64,000 bases of DNA from Phycicoccus duodecadis (GCF_002846495.1 NZ_PJNE01000001.1:434001-498000), one strand, 5' to 3'. Positions 37,495-46,561 are shown, numbered from the stretch's first letter. Made by a program: numbers and translations. The notes: generated by a model from the letters alone, not told the origin.

Positions 37495-37514
37495 GCCGGC
37501 CCGGTCGGGCCGGC
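37495..37514. terminator. Short hairpin between DUF4191 and RDD genes
   Basis: An 8-bp perfect GC stem with a 4-base loop (37495-37502 with 37507-37514) lies in the gap between the convergent stops. Weak evidence beyond position. Confidence 0.4.
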
Positions 37515-37532
37515 CCCGCGCCGCCCCGGGCC

Positions 37533-37991
37533 CTACGCGGAGCGGCGGTCGCGGGAGTCCTCGGCGCCGGGTCGCACGAGGCGGGTGCCGGCCACGTAGT
37601 CGTGCAGCAGGCGGCCGTCGCCGGCGCGCACCAGCCCCGGCAGGAACAGGCCCGCCAGCAGTGAGCGCACCACGACCTGCACCGGGAACGCCCCGGGGCG
37701 CACCTGCCACACCTGCAGCCCCAGCAGGCGGTGGCCGACGGTGCTGCCCGTGAGCGAGACCAGCACCACGTTGAGCAGCACGAAGACGCCGAGGGTCACC
37801 CATGAGCTCTGCGGGATGCCGAGGAGCATCGCCGGCCGCTGACCAGGGTCCAGCAAGAGGTCGTACGGCAGGACCACGAAGGTCACCAGGGCCGAGAGCA
37901 CCCAGTCGACGACGAACGCCGCGATGCGCCGGCCGAACGACGGGTCGAGAGCCTCTGCGCGGGCGCGGTCCGGGTCGGCGGGCGTCGTCAC
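37533..37991 (-). CDS. RDD family membrane protein
   Basis: A 152-residue protein with three or four membrane helices. The family's R..D..D pattern is seen in FGRRIAAFVVDWVLSALV (helix 1), and TVGHRLLGLQVWQV is the usual second element. The role is unknown; RDD proteins are small membrane proteins, some proposed as transporters. The same position next to glnA holds in mycobacteria (Rv2219A). The GTG is fixed by TAGGCT six bases upstream. Confidence 0.88.
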   Translation of the reverse strand: MTTPADPDRARAEALDPSFGRRIAAFVVDWVLSALVTFVVLPYDLLLDPGQRPAMLLGIPQSSWVTLGVFVLLNVVLVSLTGSTVGHRLLGLQVWQVRPGAFPVQVVVRSLLAGLFLPGLVRAGDGRLLHDYVAGTRLVRPGAEDSRDRRSA

Positions 37992-37997
37992 GGGTCC

Positions 37998-38003
37998 AGC
38001 CTA
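37998..38003 (-). promoter_or_regulatory. -10 element TAGGCT, leaderless start of the RDD gene
   Basis: TAGGCT, six bases, GTG at 37991. Confidence 0.6.
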
Positions 38004-38124
38004 GGCGGGGTCGGGCGACGGCCTTCGCGGCCCCGCGGTGGGCCGTCCTCGCTGCCCGTCACGCCCGCACCTTCCGTTGCCCTTATGGCGGGAAAAGCGT
38101 TGTCAGAAAGTTCGATTGGTCTCC

Positions 38125-38161
38125 TCGAACGCTTGTTCGTGTCACCGTGATCGAGTAAGAT
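38125..38161 (+). promoter_or_regulatory. LexA-type SOS box over a sigma-70 promoter
   Basis: TCGAACGCTTGTTCGT at 38125-38140 contains GAAC-n4-GTTC, the Gram-positive and mycobacterial LexA operator core. A -35 TTGTTC (38133-38138) lies within it, followed by a 17-base spacer and -10 TAAGAT (38156-38161). LexA binding would therefore cover the -35 element of the DUF222 nuclease gene. The surrounding 100 bases are A/T-rich for this genome. Confidence 0.75.
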
Positions 38162-38186
38162 CGTGGTACAGGGGAAGGGGTTTCCG

Positions 38187-39893
38187 ATGACAGCGACTAC
38201 TGGTCCGCAGGATGTCGTGTCGGCCGCGCGGGTCGCGCGCCAGGTGCTGTCGGATGCTCTCAGCCCCGGCGAGGTGTGCGGGTCGCAGGAGGAGTGGGCG
38301 CAGGCTCTCGGTGAGCTGCAGGCCGTGATGGACACCGCGACCGCCGCCCAGGATGCCGCGATCGTGCGGCTGGCGGCGATCGAGCCCGAGGTCCTCGACG
38401 ACGGGGAGGTCATCGAGACCCACCGGGCGCTCGGGCACGTCGCCCTTGATGCACCCGCGATGGTGTCGTGGACGCTCAATGTGTCGGCGGTGCAGGCCGA
38501 GCGGCGGGTGCGGGCCGCGGTCCGGATGGCCGCCGACGGGCCTGAAGGCACCCCCACCGAGACCGGGCTTCGTGGGTTGCACACCGCGATGGGTGCCGGG
38601 CGGTTGGACGCCTACCGGGCGTCGGTGGTCGCGACCGAGCTCGAGGAGGCACCGGCCGAGGTCGCCGCGTCCGTGGTCGCCGGTCTGCACGAGTACTTCG
38701 GCAGCGAGGACGGACCGCGGCTGCGGCGCCGGGTCCGTCGGATGCTGGCCCGGATCTCCCCGGACCTGGTGCGCCAACGCGCCGTGCGGGCCCGGTCCGA
38801 GTGCCGCCTCGAACGGTGGGTCGGCGAACCCGGGGTCGACACCTGGCACGGCACCTTCCCCTCCGAAGAAGCCGCCCAGGCGTGGGCCGCGATCGACGCC
38901 CTCGCGCAGCAGTACGTCACCGACGGCGTGTGCGACCGGGTCGACCGGGCGAGGGCGAAGGCCCTGACCGACCTGGTGGCGGGGAACGCGACCATCGACG
39001 TCCAGATCGTCCACACCATCGCGGCCGAGGTCCCCACAGCTGCTGGGTCCGCGCGGGGGACCAGGGCCAGCGAGGGAGCTTCGGACGACCTGGTGGACGT
39101 CGGTGCGCCCGCGAGCGAGGCTGGGGCGAGCAAGGCAGCGCCCGGCGACCTGGTCGAGGTCACCGGCCTCCGCCCCGGCGAACCCACCCTGGTCTCCCGC
39201 GCGTGGCTCGACCATGCCAGCGCCCCGCACCCGACCTCCGACACCAGCGCCGGCCGGGCCGCACCCCGCCCGCGGGGCGAACCCCGCGGGGGCCTCGCCC
39301 CGTGTGACCCGCTCACCGACGCGCTGCTCGACCCCGACGGCGCCCTCACCACCGACACCTACCGGCCCGGCAAAGCCCTGGCCGCCCTGGTCCGCGCCCG
39401 CGACGGGCACTGCCGGTTCCCCGGCTGCCACGTCGCCGCCCGCTTCTGCGACCTCGACCACGTCACCCCCTGGCCCACCGGCCCGACATCAGCAGCCAAC
39501 CTGGTCTGCCTCTGCCGCCGACACCACCGCATCAAACAACGCCCCGGCTGGCAGGCGGTTCTCCACCCCGACGCCACCCTCACCTGGACCGACCCCACCG
39601 GCCGGAACCGCACCACCCACCCCGTCGACCACCTCCACCGCGCCGTCCTACCCGACCGGGGAAGCGACCCCGCCCCCATCACCTACAACCCCCGCCTCGT
39701 CACCCCCGACGCACCCCACAGCACCCTCGAGTACCACCTCGAACACAACCCGGGCCCACCACCAGCAAGACCCCGCATCCGCTGCCGCATCGACCACCAC
39801 CACCCGACAGCCGCTCGCGCCCACCTCGCCTACACCTCGGCCCATCCGCCCAGGCGACGAGCGCTGCCACCACCGGACGACCCGCCGTTCTGA
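38187..39893 (+). CDS. DUF222 / HNH endonuclease domain protein (13E12-repeat type)
   Basis: A 568-residue protein of the actinobacterial 13E12/REP family. The N-terminal DUF222 domain spans about 20-300. A low-complexity hinge follows (about 285-350), then an HNH nuclease with CRFPGCHVAARFCDLDHV, the asparagine in SAANLVCLCRRHH and paired zinc cysteines. The C-terminus is rich in Pro, His and Arg. The ATG at 38187 is chosen because AAGGGG lies six bases upstream; an earlier in-frame GTG (38163) falls only two bases after the -10 element. By family knowledge such genes are often multicopy, and several in M. tuberculosis have SOS boxes. Role in DNA damage or mobility unproven. Confidence 0.9.
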   Translation: MTATTGPQDVVSAARVARQVLSDALSPGEVCGSQEEWAQALGELQAVMDTATAAQDAAIVRLAAIEPEVLDDGEVIETHRALGHVALDAPAMVSWTLNVSAVQAERRVRAAVRMAADGPEGTPTETGLRGLHTAMGAGRLDAYRASVVATELEEAPAEVAASVVAGLHEYFGSEDGPRLRRRVRRMLARISPDLVRQRAVRARSECRLERWVGEPGVDTWHGTFPSEEAAQAWAAIDALAQQYVTDGVCDRVDRARAKALTDLVAGNATIDVQIVHTIAAEVPTAAGSARGTRASEGASDDLVDVGAPASEAGASKAAPGDLVEVTGLRPGEPTLVSRAWLDHASAPHPTSDTSAGRAAPRPRGEPRGGLAPCDPLTDALLDPDGALTTDTYRPGKALAALVRARDGHCRFPGCHVAARFCDLDHVTPWPTGPTSAANLVCLCRRHHRIKQRPGWQAVLHPDATLTWTDPTGRNRTTHPVDHLHRAVLPDRGSDPAPITYNPRLVTPDAPHSTLEYHLEHNPGPPPARPRIRCRIDHHHPTAARAHLAYTSAHPPRRRALPPPDDPPF

Positions 39894-39991
39894 CGAAGCA
39901 CCAGCACCTTCCTGAGAGACCGAGCCGGATCGCATCTCAGCGCGGTCCACGACTCGGGCGTCCCGTCCCACCCATTGATACGGTGGGCTGC

Positions 39992-40029
39992 GTTACCTCG
40001 GCGAAACATCCGGGTGACGGCGGGGAAAC
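39992..40029 (+). promoter_or_regulatory. GlnR box upstream of glnA
   Basis: The sequence is GTTAC-n6-GAAAC-n6-GTGAC-n6-GAAAC (39992-39996, 40003-40007, 40014-40018, 40025-40029). This is a complete match to the two-site actinobacterial GlnR consensus gTnAC-n6-GaAAC. It ends ten bases before the likely -10 element, a position usual for activation. Confidence 0.88.
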
Positions 40030-40039
40030 CGCCACGCCC

Positions 40040-40045
40040 TACTGT
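40040..40045 (+). promoter_or_regulatory. glnA: -10 element TACTGT of glnA
   Basis: TACTGT would start transcription near 40052, giving a leader of about 56 bases that holds the AGGAGG ribosome site. Confidence 0.5.
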
Positions 40046-40107
40046 CGTCGACAACGCCATCAGGGCTGGCTCCCACGCCCCTGCACCGAACCAGGAGGTT
40101 CAACACT

Positions 40108-41532
40108 GTGTTCAGCTCCGCTGACGAGGTCCTCGCTTTCATCAAGTCCGAGGACGTGAAGTTCGTCGACATCCGCTTCTGCGACCTTCCCGGCGTCATG
40201 CAGCACTTCAACGTGCCCGCGCAGACGGTCGACCAGGACTTCTTCCTCAACGGCCAGATGTTCGACGGGTCCTCGATCCGCGGCTTCCAGGCCATCCACG
40301 AGTCCGACATGAAGCTCATCCCGGACCCGACGACGGCCTACCTCGACCCGTTCCGGGTCGAGAAGACGCTGATCATGAACTTCAGCATCGTCGACCCGTT
40401 CACCGGCGAGGCCTACAGCCGCGACCCCCGCAACATCGCGGCCAAGGCCGAGGCCTACCTGAAGTCCACGGGCATCGCCGACACCGCCTTCTTCGGTGCC
40501 GAGGCCGAGTTCTACGTCTTCGACGACGTGCGCTTCGAGACCAAGGCCAACGCCAGCTACTACTACATCGACTCCGTCGAGGCCGCCTGGAACACCGGGC
40601 GCGCGGAGGACGGCGGCAACCGCGGCTACAAGACCCGCTTCAAGGGTGGCTACTTCCCCGTCCCGCCGGTCGACCACTTCGCCGACACCCGCGACAAGAT
40701 CTGCCTCAACCTCGCCGACGTCGGCCTCGTCGTCGAGCGCAGCCACCACGAGGTCGGCACCGCGGGTCAGCAGGAGATCAACTACCGCTTCAACACCCTG
40801 CTCCTCTCGGGCGACGACATGATGAAGTTCAAGTACGTCGTCAAGAACACCGTCTGGAACGAGGGCAAGACCGCCACGTTCATGCCGAAGCCCATCTTCG
40901 GCGACAACGGCTCGGGGATGCACACGCACCAGTCGCTCTGGAAGGACGGCGAGCCGCTCTTCTACGACGAGCGCGGCTACGGCGGCCTTTCGGACATCGC
41001 GCGCTGGTACATCGGCGGCCTGCTCAAGCACGCCCCCGCGCTGCTGGCGTTCACGAACCCGACGATCAACAGCTACCACCGGCTGGTCCCGGGCTACGAG
41101 GCGCCGGTCAACCTGGTGTACTCGGCCCGTAACCGCTCGGCCTGCGTGCGCATCCCGATCACGGGTGACAACCCCAAGGCCAAGCGCATCGAGTTCCGCG
41201 TGCCCGACCCGAGCTCGAACCCCTACCTGTGCTTCGCGGCGCAGCTGATGGCCGGCCTCGACGGCATCAAGAACCGCATCGAGCCCCCGGAGCCGGTCGA
41301 CAAGGACCTCTACGAGCTGCCGCCCGAGGAGCACGAGGCCATCGAGCAGGTCCCCGGCTCGCTCCCGGCCGTGCTCGACGCGCTCGAGGCCGACCACGAG
41401 TTCCTGCTCCAGGGTGACGTGTTCACCTCGGACCTCATCGAGACGTGGATCGACTACAAGCGGGTCCACGAGGTCGACCCGATCCGCTTCCGGCCCCACC
41501 CGCACGAGTTCGAGATGTACTTCGACATCTGA
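40108..41532 (+). CDS. glnA: Glutamine synthetase type I
   Basis: This enzyme forms glutamine from glutamate, ammonia and ATP and is the main point of ammonium assimilation. The 474-residue protein shows DGSSIRGF, the metal and substrate motifs [37 protein letters not shown] and [15 protein letters not shown]. The adenylylation loop has Y402 in [10 protein letters not shown], so GlnE regulation is expected. The GTG has AGGAGG nine bases upstream. The GlnR box supplies transcriptional nitrogen control. It closes the stretch collinear with the mycobacterial lipB-lipA-glnA1 region. Confidence 0.98.
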   Translation: MFSSADEVLAFIKSEDVKFVDIRFCDLPGVMQHFNVPAQTVDQDFFLNGQMFDGSSIRGFQAIHESDMKLIPDPTTAYLDPFRVEKTLIMNFSIVDPFTGEAYSRDPRNIAAKAEAYLKSTGIADTAFFGAEAEFYVFDDVRFETKANASYYYIDSVEAAWNTGRAEDGGNRGYKTRFKGGYFPVPPVDHFADTRDKICLNLADVGLVVERSHHEVGTAGQQEINYRFNTLLLSGDDMMKFKYVVKNTVWNEGKTATFMPKPIFGDNGSGMHTHQSLWKDGEPLFYDERGYGGLSDIARWYIGGLLKHAPALLAFTNPTINSYHRLVPGYEAPVNLVYSARNRSACVRIPITGDNPKAKRIEFRVPDPSSNPYLCFAAQLMAGLDGIKNRIEPPEPVDKDLYELPPEEHEAIEQVPGSLPAVLDALEADHEFLLQGDVFTSDLIETWIDYKRVHEVDPIRFRPHPHEFEMYFDI

Positions 41533-41575
41533 TCGAACCCGCAGGTCGGAGGCACGGTCAGCCTCAGTAGTCCCT

Positions 41576-41628
41576 GACGAGTCCTCACGGGCCCTCACCG
41601 ATGCGTCGGCAGCCCGTGAGGACTCGTC
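41576..41628. terminator. Long hairpin between glnA and the HspR-like gene
   Basis: A perfect 17-bp inverted repeat (41576-41592 and 41612-41628) with a 19-base loop lies between the convergent stops. Confidence 0.75.
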
Positions 41629-41661
41629 GCTGTGCGGCCACGGCGTGGTCGCCGGCCGGTC

Positions 41662-41958
41662 TCACCTCGAGCCGGGCCGAGGGCCCTGCGTACCGCGCAG
41701 CCGAGCGTTCTCGGCCTCCAGGTGCAGGACCATGCCGATGCCGGCCAGGTTGAGACCGGCCGCGAGCAGGTCCCCGATCCGTCGAAGGCGGTCGAGGTCG
41801 TTCGCGCTGTAGCGGCGGGTGCCCCCGTCGGTGCGCTGCGGCTCGAGCAGACCGCGGGCCTCGTACAGGCGCAGGTTCTGCACCCCCATGCCGACCAGGC
41901 CGGCCGCCACCGAGATCCCGTACACCCCGCGGTCGTCGTCGGGAGCGGGCACTGTCAT
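41662..41958 (-). CDS. HspR-like MerR-family regulator
   Basis: A 98-residue MerR-type protein. [26 protein letters not shown] forms the winged helix, [19 protein letters not shown] the wing and second helix, and [13 protein letters not shown] matches HspR (family LAGIKRIIELE). Only a short coiled coil and no effector domain follow, as in HspR. It is divergent from the hsp20 gene and is probably its repressor. AAGGA precedes the ATG by nine bases. Confidence 0.85.
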   Translation of the reverse strand: MTVPAPDDDRGVYGISVAAGLVGMGVQNLRLYEARGLLEPQRTDGGTRRYSANDLDRLRRIGDLLAAGLNLAGIGMVLHLEAENARLRGTQGPRPGSR

Positions 41959-41998
41959 GGCGGTGGGTCCTTCCCCGAAAAAAATCCGTTCTGGGCTC

Positions 41999-42027
41999 TT
42001 GCACGATTATGCCGTCAGTGCTACAAG
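41999..42027 (+). promoter_or_regulatory. Candidate promoter of hsp20 with flanking CTTG/CAAG half-sites
   Basis: TTGCAC (41999-42004), 17 bases and TACAAG (42022-42027) fit a vegetative promoter. CTTG at 41998 and CAAG at 42024 bracket it in inverted orientation and resemble HspR half-sites, but the spacing (22 bases) is not that of the canonical HAIR element (13). The divergent regulator gene probably shares this control region. Confidence 0.4.
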
Positions 42028-42110
42028 AAATCTATGGCGTGTGCAACAGATCCGTCCGGATCCCGACCACCGCCGGCCAGTACACCCACACCACATCGGA
42101 GGTGAACACG

Positions 42111-42542
42111 ATGTTGATCCGCACCGACCCGTTCCGTGAGCTGGACCGCCTCACCCACCAGCTCCTCACCCCGCAGGGCACCCTGGCCCGGCCCGCGGCG
42201 ATGCCGATGGACGCCTGGCACGAGGGTGACACCTTCTACGTCGAGCTCGACCTCCCCGGCGTCAGCCAGGACTCGATCGACATCGACGTGGAACGCAACG
42301 TGGTCACCGTCAGGGCCGAACGCCCGAGCCGGGCCAGCGACGCGCAGCTGCTGGTCGCGGAACGTCCGCGCGGAATGTTCAGCCGCCAGCTCGTCCTGGG
42401 CGAGAACCTCGACACCGAGCGCGTCGAGGCCAGCTACGACGGGGGCGTCCTGACGCTGCAGATCCCGGTCGCGGAGCACGCGAAACCGCGCAAGATCGAG
42501 ATCAGCAGCAAGAACGAGGGTCGTCGCGCCATCAGCGCGTGA
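42111..42542 (+). CDS. Small heat-shock protein, Hsp20/alpha-crystallin family
   Basis: A 143-residue ATP-independent holdase. The alpha-crystallin domain spans about 35-125 ([37 protein letters not shown]) and contains the conserved GVLTLxIP motif. The N-terminus ([19 protein letters not shown]) is typical of actinobacterial Hsp18-like proteins. GGAGGTGA lies five bases before the ATG, the strongest ribosome site in the window, in line with a gene needing high expression on stress. Confidence 0.94.
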   Translation: MLIRTDPFRELDRLTHQLLTPQGTLARPAAMPMDAWHEGDTFYVELDLPGVSQDSIDIDVERNVVTVRAERPSRASDAQLLVAERPRGMFSRQLVLGENLDTERVEASYDGGVLTLQIPVAEHAKPRKIEISSKNEGRRAISA

Positions 42543-42544
42543 CC

Positions 42545-42570
42545 CCGGTGGCGGGGTCCCCGCCACGGCC
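42545..42570. terminator. GC hairpin after hsp20
   Basis: An imperfect inverted repeat with a GTGGCGGGG core follows the stop by a few bases. Moderate evidence only. Confidence 0.4.
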
Positions 42571-42652
42571 CCCGAGCGGCCGTACCGGCCATGCCGGCGC
42601 CGCCCACCGGGTCGTGCACCTGCTCGGCCCGGTGGACGGCCGGGGGTCAGTG

Positions 42653-44329
42653 CTACGCACCCAGCTCGGCGTCCTCGAGGGCCGCTTCCTGCTTGGACTC
42701 CTCGATGTTCTCCCGGACGACCTCGGCCGGCAGGGCCACCCGGTCGGCGATGAGGTAGACGACCACCGACAGCGCGCCGAGGAGCAGCGCCGACCACTCG
42801 AAGTTCAGCAGCCCGAGGTTCCCGGCGCCCGCGGACTTCTCCGGGAAGTTCCCCAGGTAGGAGATCAGCGCCAGGCCGCCCAGCCAGGGGAACAGCCACG
42901 CGAAGCCGTTCCAGAAGTGCAGCGGCCCCTGACGGACCCCGCCGAAGAGCTTGAACAGGCCCAGGAGGACGAACCCGAGCAGCACCGCGACGTAGAGCTT
43001 CCATCCGGTCAGCCACCCCGACCAGTACACGATCAGGTTCGAGGCCCAGAACGCCAGGAGCGGGAGGACGTGACCGCCGGGCAGCCGGAAGGGACGCGGG
43101 TGGTCCGGGACGCGCTTGCGCAGGGCGGTGAGCACCAGCGGCCCGGACGCGAAGGACAGGACCGTGGCCGAGGTGATGAACCCGACCAGCTGCTGCCAGC
43201 TCGGGAACGGCAGGAACACGATGAGGCCCACCACGAACGTCACGACCAGGCTGAACAGCGGGACGCCCCGCTCCGTGGTCCTCGCCAGGCGCTGAGGGGC
43301 GTTCCCGTTGCGGGCCATCGCGTAGGACAGCCGCGAGGTGAGCGTCGTGTAGATCAGCCCGGTGTCCCCGGGCGAGATGATCGCGTCGATGTAGAGCAGT
43401 ACCGCCAGCCAGCCCAGCCCGAGGGCGGTGGCCAGGGCCGCCAGCGGCCCGAAGTCGTTCTCGAAGCTCAGGTTGGCCCACGCGTCGGCGCCGGAGAGCA
43501 GGCTCGGCTCCAGCGCGCCGATGAAGGCGACCTGCAGCGCGATGTAGATGACCGCCGTGACCAGGACCGAGCCGATGACGGCGATGGGGACGTTCCTGCG
43601 GGGGTTGTCGGTCTCACCGGCCAGCTCGACACCCTGACGGAAGCCGAGGTAGGAGAACACGATCCCGGAGGTGGCGATCGCGCTGAAGACACCGTGCCAG
43701 CCCGACGGCTTGAACCCGTGGCTGGTGAAGTTCTCGCCGTGGAACGCGGTGGCGAAGAACGCCACGATGACGAGCACGATGATCCCGAGCTTCCACCACA
43801 CCAGGGTGTTGTTGATCCGCGCGAACCAGCGGATGCCGAAGTAGTTGATCACCACGAACACGGCCATCAGCAGCACGGCGACCGCGTAGCCGAGCCCGGT
43901 CAGGGTGTGCACCGTCTGGCCACCGGCCTGCGCCTCGACGGTGAAGGGGGCGTACTTGGTGCCGTACTGCAGCGCTGCGAGCACCTCGATGGGCGCGGTC
44001 GTGCTCGCCCCCACCCAGGTGATCCAGCCGGTGGTGTAGCTGGCGAACGAGCCGAAGGCCAGGTGGGGGAAGCGGATCACCCCGCCGGACACCGGGAACA
44101 TCACCCCCAGCTCGGCGTACACGAGCGCGATGGCCAGGACCATCACCCCACCCAGGGCCCATGAGATGACCGCGGCCGGGCCGGCCTCCTGCGAGGCGTT
44201 GAGCGCCCCGAACAGCCAGCCCGACCCGATGATCGAACCGATGCTCGCGAAGAGCAGACCGACGATCCCTACATGCCGCTTGAGCTGCGGTTGTTCCGTC
44301 TCGACCGCGGTCGAGGTGTCCGTCGCCAT
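42653..44329 (-). CDS. APC-family amino acid permease
   Basis: A 558-residue transporter with about fourteen hydrophobic segments. The N-terminal signature is GLLFASIGSIIGSGWLFG (the unwound helix 1 with GSG), and the helix 6 segment is SGIVFSYLGFRQGVELAGE followed by DNPRRNVPIAVIGS. These place it among APC amino acid/polyamine transporters. The substrate is unknown. AAAGGGA is about six bases from the ATG. It has no operon partner; it is convergent with hsp20. Confidence 0.88.
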   Translation of the reverse strand: MATDTSTAVETEQPQLKRHVGIVGLLFASIGSIIGSGWLFGALNASQEAGPAAVISWALGGVMVLAIALVYAELGVMFPVSGGVIRFPHLAFGSFASYTTGWITWVGASTTAPIEVLAALQYGTKYAPFTVEAQAGGQTVHTLTGLGYAVAVLLMAVFVVINYFGIRWFARINNTLVWWKLGIIVLVIVAFFATAFHGENFTSHGFKPSGWHGVFSAIATSGIVFSYLGFRQGVELAGETDNPRRNVPIAVIGSVLVTAVIYIALQVAFIGALEPSLLSGADAWANLSFENDFGPLAALATALGLGWLAVLLYIDAIISPGDTGLIYTTLTSRLSYAMARNGNAPQRLARTTERGVPLFSLVVTFVVGLIVFLPFPSWQQLVGFITSATVLSFASGPLVLTALRKRVPDHPRPFRLPGGHVLPLLAFWASNLIVYWSGWLTGWKLYVAVLLGFVLLGLFKLFGGVRQGPLHFWNGFAWLFPWLGGLALISYLGNFPEKSAGAGNLGLLNFEWSALLLGALSVVVYLIADRVALPAEVVRENIEESKQEAALEDAELGA

Positions 44330-44595
44330 GGCAGATCCCTTTCTCTGGAGGCCGAAGGCTCAGAAAGCGGTACCGCAGGACGTGGCGATCCCCCGATGTA
44401 CCACCTGCCATCTTGCGCGCCCCACGGCGCTGGTGGTGGTTCCGCGGCAGGGAAACTCGAGCTCGGACCAGGCCGACCCCGCGAGTACGAGCCTCCGGCA
44501 GCGACTTCCGCGGCCAGACCACGACGAACACGGCGCCCGGGCCGTGCCCGCTGCCGGCCCGGGCTGCCGGCCCGGGCTCTGCCCTCCCCCGCCCC

Positions 44596-44700
44596 TCAGA
44601 GCCGGTCGACGCCCCACGCGGCCGCGGGCACCAGCCACCCGCCGACGACCAGCAGCGCGAAGCCGGCGGCCACGGCTGCGGCGATCACGCCCCGCCACAC
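44596..44700 (-). CDS. Possible single-helix membrane peptide
   Basis: A 34-codon frame starting at a GTG encodes one membrane helix (VIAAAVAAGFALLVVGGWLV) followed by PAAAWG and a charged end. It lies next to the DosR-like box, and such peptides sometimes sit beside stress genes. There is no ribosome site or -10 hexamer, so this may be chance. Confidence 0.25.
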   Translation of the reverse strand: MWRGVIAAAVAAGFALLVVGGWLVPAAAWGVDRL

Positions 44701-44718
44701 CCAGGCCCGGACCCGCGA

Positions 44719-44732
44719 GGGACCTTCGGCAC
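44719..44732 (+). promoter_or_regulatory. DosR/DevR-like box before the first universal stress gene
   Basis: GGGACCTTCGGCAC agrees with the mycobacterial DosR core (GGGACTWWAGTCCC) at 10 of 14 positions and is nearly the same as the 14-mer before the second stress gene. Confidence 0.4.
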
Positions 44733-44785
44733 TGTTCCGGACCGACGACCCCGAGCACCCTGGACACCACCCCAAGGAGGCCGCC

Positions 44786-45694
44786 GTGCACCATGTCACC
44801 CCGGTCGGGTCGGTCGTCGTCGCCGTCGACGTCGACGCACCCGTCGAACCGGTCCTCGCGGCGGCCGCTGCCCTCGCCGCCTCCACCCGCCGTCCGCTGC
44901 ACGTCGTCAACGCCACCGGCGTCGGCATCGTCCCGTGGACTGCGCCGATGCTCCAGCGCCAGGAGGCCAAGCTCCGGGAGCTGCGCGACCGCCTGGCGAC
45001 GCTGGGTGAGATGTCGGTGACCTCCTGCACCGCCCTGGAGAGTCCGGCGGCGGCGATCGTGCGGGCCAGTGCCGACGCCGAGCTCGTCGTCATCGGGTCG
45101 GGCCGGCTGGGCCGGCTGGCGGGCGAGGTGCTCGGCGCGACCACCCATCAGGTCGCCATGCACTCCCGGTGCCCGGTGCTCGTCGTCCCGGACGGCCTGG
45201 ACCTGCCCGAGCACGGGCCGGTGGTCGTCGGCGTCGACACCGGCGAGCACAGCCGGCCGGCGATCGGCCTGGCCTTCGCGGAGGCGTCGCGCCGCTCGGC
45301 TCCCCTCGTCGCGGTCCACGCGTGGTGGCTGGAGCACCCGGGAGCCTTCGACGACGCGAGCCGCTGGGCGGGAGGCGAGCATCCCGCGTACGACGCCGAG
45401 GAGCTCTCGGTGTCCGAGATGATGGCGGGCTGGGCGGAGAAGTACCCGGACGTCGTGGTCCGCACCGAGATCCTCCGAGGCGAGCCGGTGCCGGTGATCC
45501 GCGAGGTCGCCCGCTCCGCGCAGCTGCTGGTGGTCGGCTCCCGGGGCAGCGGGGGCTTCGTCGGCCTCCTCCTCGGCGGGGTCAGCAGCCGTCTGCTGCA
45601 CGGCAGCCCGTGCCCGGTGCTCGTGGTCCCGTCCGCAGCCCGGCCGGCACTGGAGCCGGCGCAGCCCACCTCGCGGGTCTCCACCCCCGCGTGA
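44786..45694 (+). CDS. Tandem-domain universal stress protein
   Basis: A 302-residue protein with two UspA domains (about 8-140 and 148-290). The second carries the ATP-binding pattern GSRGSGGFVGLLLGGVSSRL; in the first, GSGRLGRLAGEVLG is partly degenerate. The GTG at 44786 has AAGGAGG five bases upstream. In mycobacteria such proteins are part of the hypoxia/DosR response. A tail of about 15 Pro/Ser-rich residues ends the protein. Confidence 0.92.
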   Translation: MHHVTPVGSVVVAVDVDAPVEPVLAAAAALAASTRRPLHVVNATGVGIVPWTAPMLQRQEAKLRELRDRLATLGEMSVTSCTALESPAAAIVRASADAELVVIGSGRLGRLAGEVLGATTHQVAMHSRCPVLVVPDGLDLPEHGPVVVGVDTGEHSRPAIGLAFAEASRRSAPLVAVHAWWLEHPGAFDDASRWAGGEHPAYDAEELSVSEMMAGWAEKYPDVVVRTEILRGEPVPVIREVARSAQLLVVGSRGSGGFVGLLLGGVSSRLLHGSPCPVLVVPSAARPALEPAQPTSRVSTPA

Positions 45695-45729
45695 CGTGCG
45701 GGCCACGCCGGCCACGCCGGCCAGGAAGG

Positions 45730-46500
45730 TCAGCGGGGGCGGACGGTCAGGGTCTGGGCGAGCGCGCCGAGCGGGCCGCTCTCGTCGTGGAGCCGGCTGC
45801 TGGTGAGGCCGATCCCGTTGGCGTCGAACGTCACCGTCGCATCCACGCCCAGCCATCCCTCGGCCGGCAGCCTCAGCAGGTGGGCCGTCAGGTCGATGTT
45901 CGGGTAGTGCACGTCGCGCGGGTCGGCGCGCACGGTCATCCCGTTGGCGATGTCGAGCAGCCCGGCCGTGCGCGCCAGCGTGCTCACCGGCTCGTCGGCC
46001 AGGAGGGGCACATCGGTGCGCACCCAGAACCAGCCGCGACCGGGCTCCTCGAGATGGCGCCGTAGCTCGACCGACCCGATGAACCCGCCGGGCCAGGTGG
46101 CACTCGGCGTCCACGGCTCGAGCTCGTCGGGGCCGGGGATGGACGGCAGCGCGGTGCCGGCCACCGCAGCGGTGTCACGCTGCGCCATCAGCCAGGCCCG
46201 TAGGAGGACGACGGGACGCCCCGCATGGGCCAGGGTCGCCTCCACCAGCTCGATGGTCCGCCCGGGGCGCACCACCCGCACCCCGACCTCGACCTCGGCC
46301 ACCGGCACCGTCCCGAGGATGTCGTAGCAGAGCCGGGCCACCGCCATGCCGTCCTCGCGCCGGGCGTCTCTGTGCTGCTCGACCAGGTGCGCCATCAGGC
46401 CCAGGGCCGGCGAGATGTGCTGCTCGTCCTCGCGCCAGGCGCCGCTGGTGCGCTCGGTGGCCCGGAACCGGGTCGCGCCCAGCCGCTCGAAGTACGCCAC
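45730..46500 (-). CDS. Acyl-CoA thioesterase-like protein (double hot-dog family)
   Basis: A 256-residue protein of the TesB/4HBT_3 type, with two hot-dog halves: the first with ISPALGLMAHLVEQH and VEVGVRVVRPGRTIELVEA, the second with ANGMTVRADPRDVHYPNIDLTAHLLR. In the TesB family this kind of D/N-x-H region holds the catalytic residues. GGAGGA lies seven bases before the GTG at 46500; the frame runs further upstream without homology. The acyl substrate is unknown. Confidence 0.85.
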   Translation of the reverse strand: MAYFERLGATRFRATERTSGAWREDEQHISPALGLMAHLVEQHRDARREDGMAVARLCYDILGTVPVAEVEVGVRVVRPGRTIELVEATLAHAGRPVVLLRAWLMAQRDTAAVAGTALPSIPGPDELEPWTPSATWPGGFIGSVELRRHLEEPGRGWFWVRTDVPLLADEPVSTLARTAGLLDIANGMTVRADPRDVHYPNIDLTAHLLRLPAEGWLGVDATVTFDANGIGLTSSRLHDESGPLGALAQTLTVRPR

Positions 46501-46561
46501 GGTGTCATCCTCCCTGGTGCCGATGTCCGACGCCGACCCTACGACGGGCCAGGATGAGGGC

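Larger units (their letters stand above)
44330..44785. other. Gene-poor stretch between the permease and the stress-protein gene
   Basis: No convincing gene fills these 456 bases. They hold a DosR-like box (44719-44732) and a possible 34-residue hydrophobic peptide on the minus strand. The lower GC at 44330-44420 fits the permease promoter, but no clear -10/-35 pair stands out. Confidence 0.5.
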
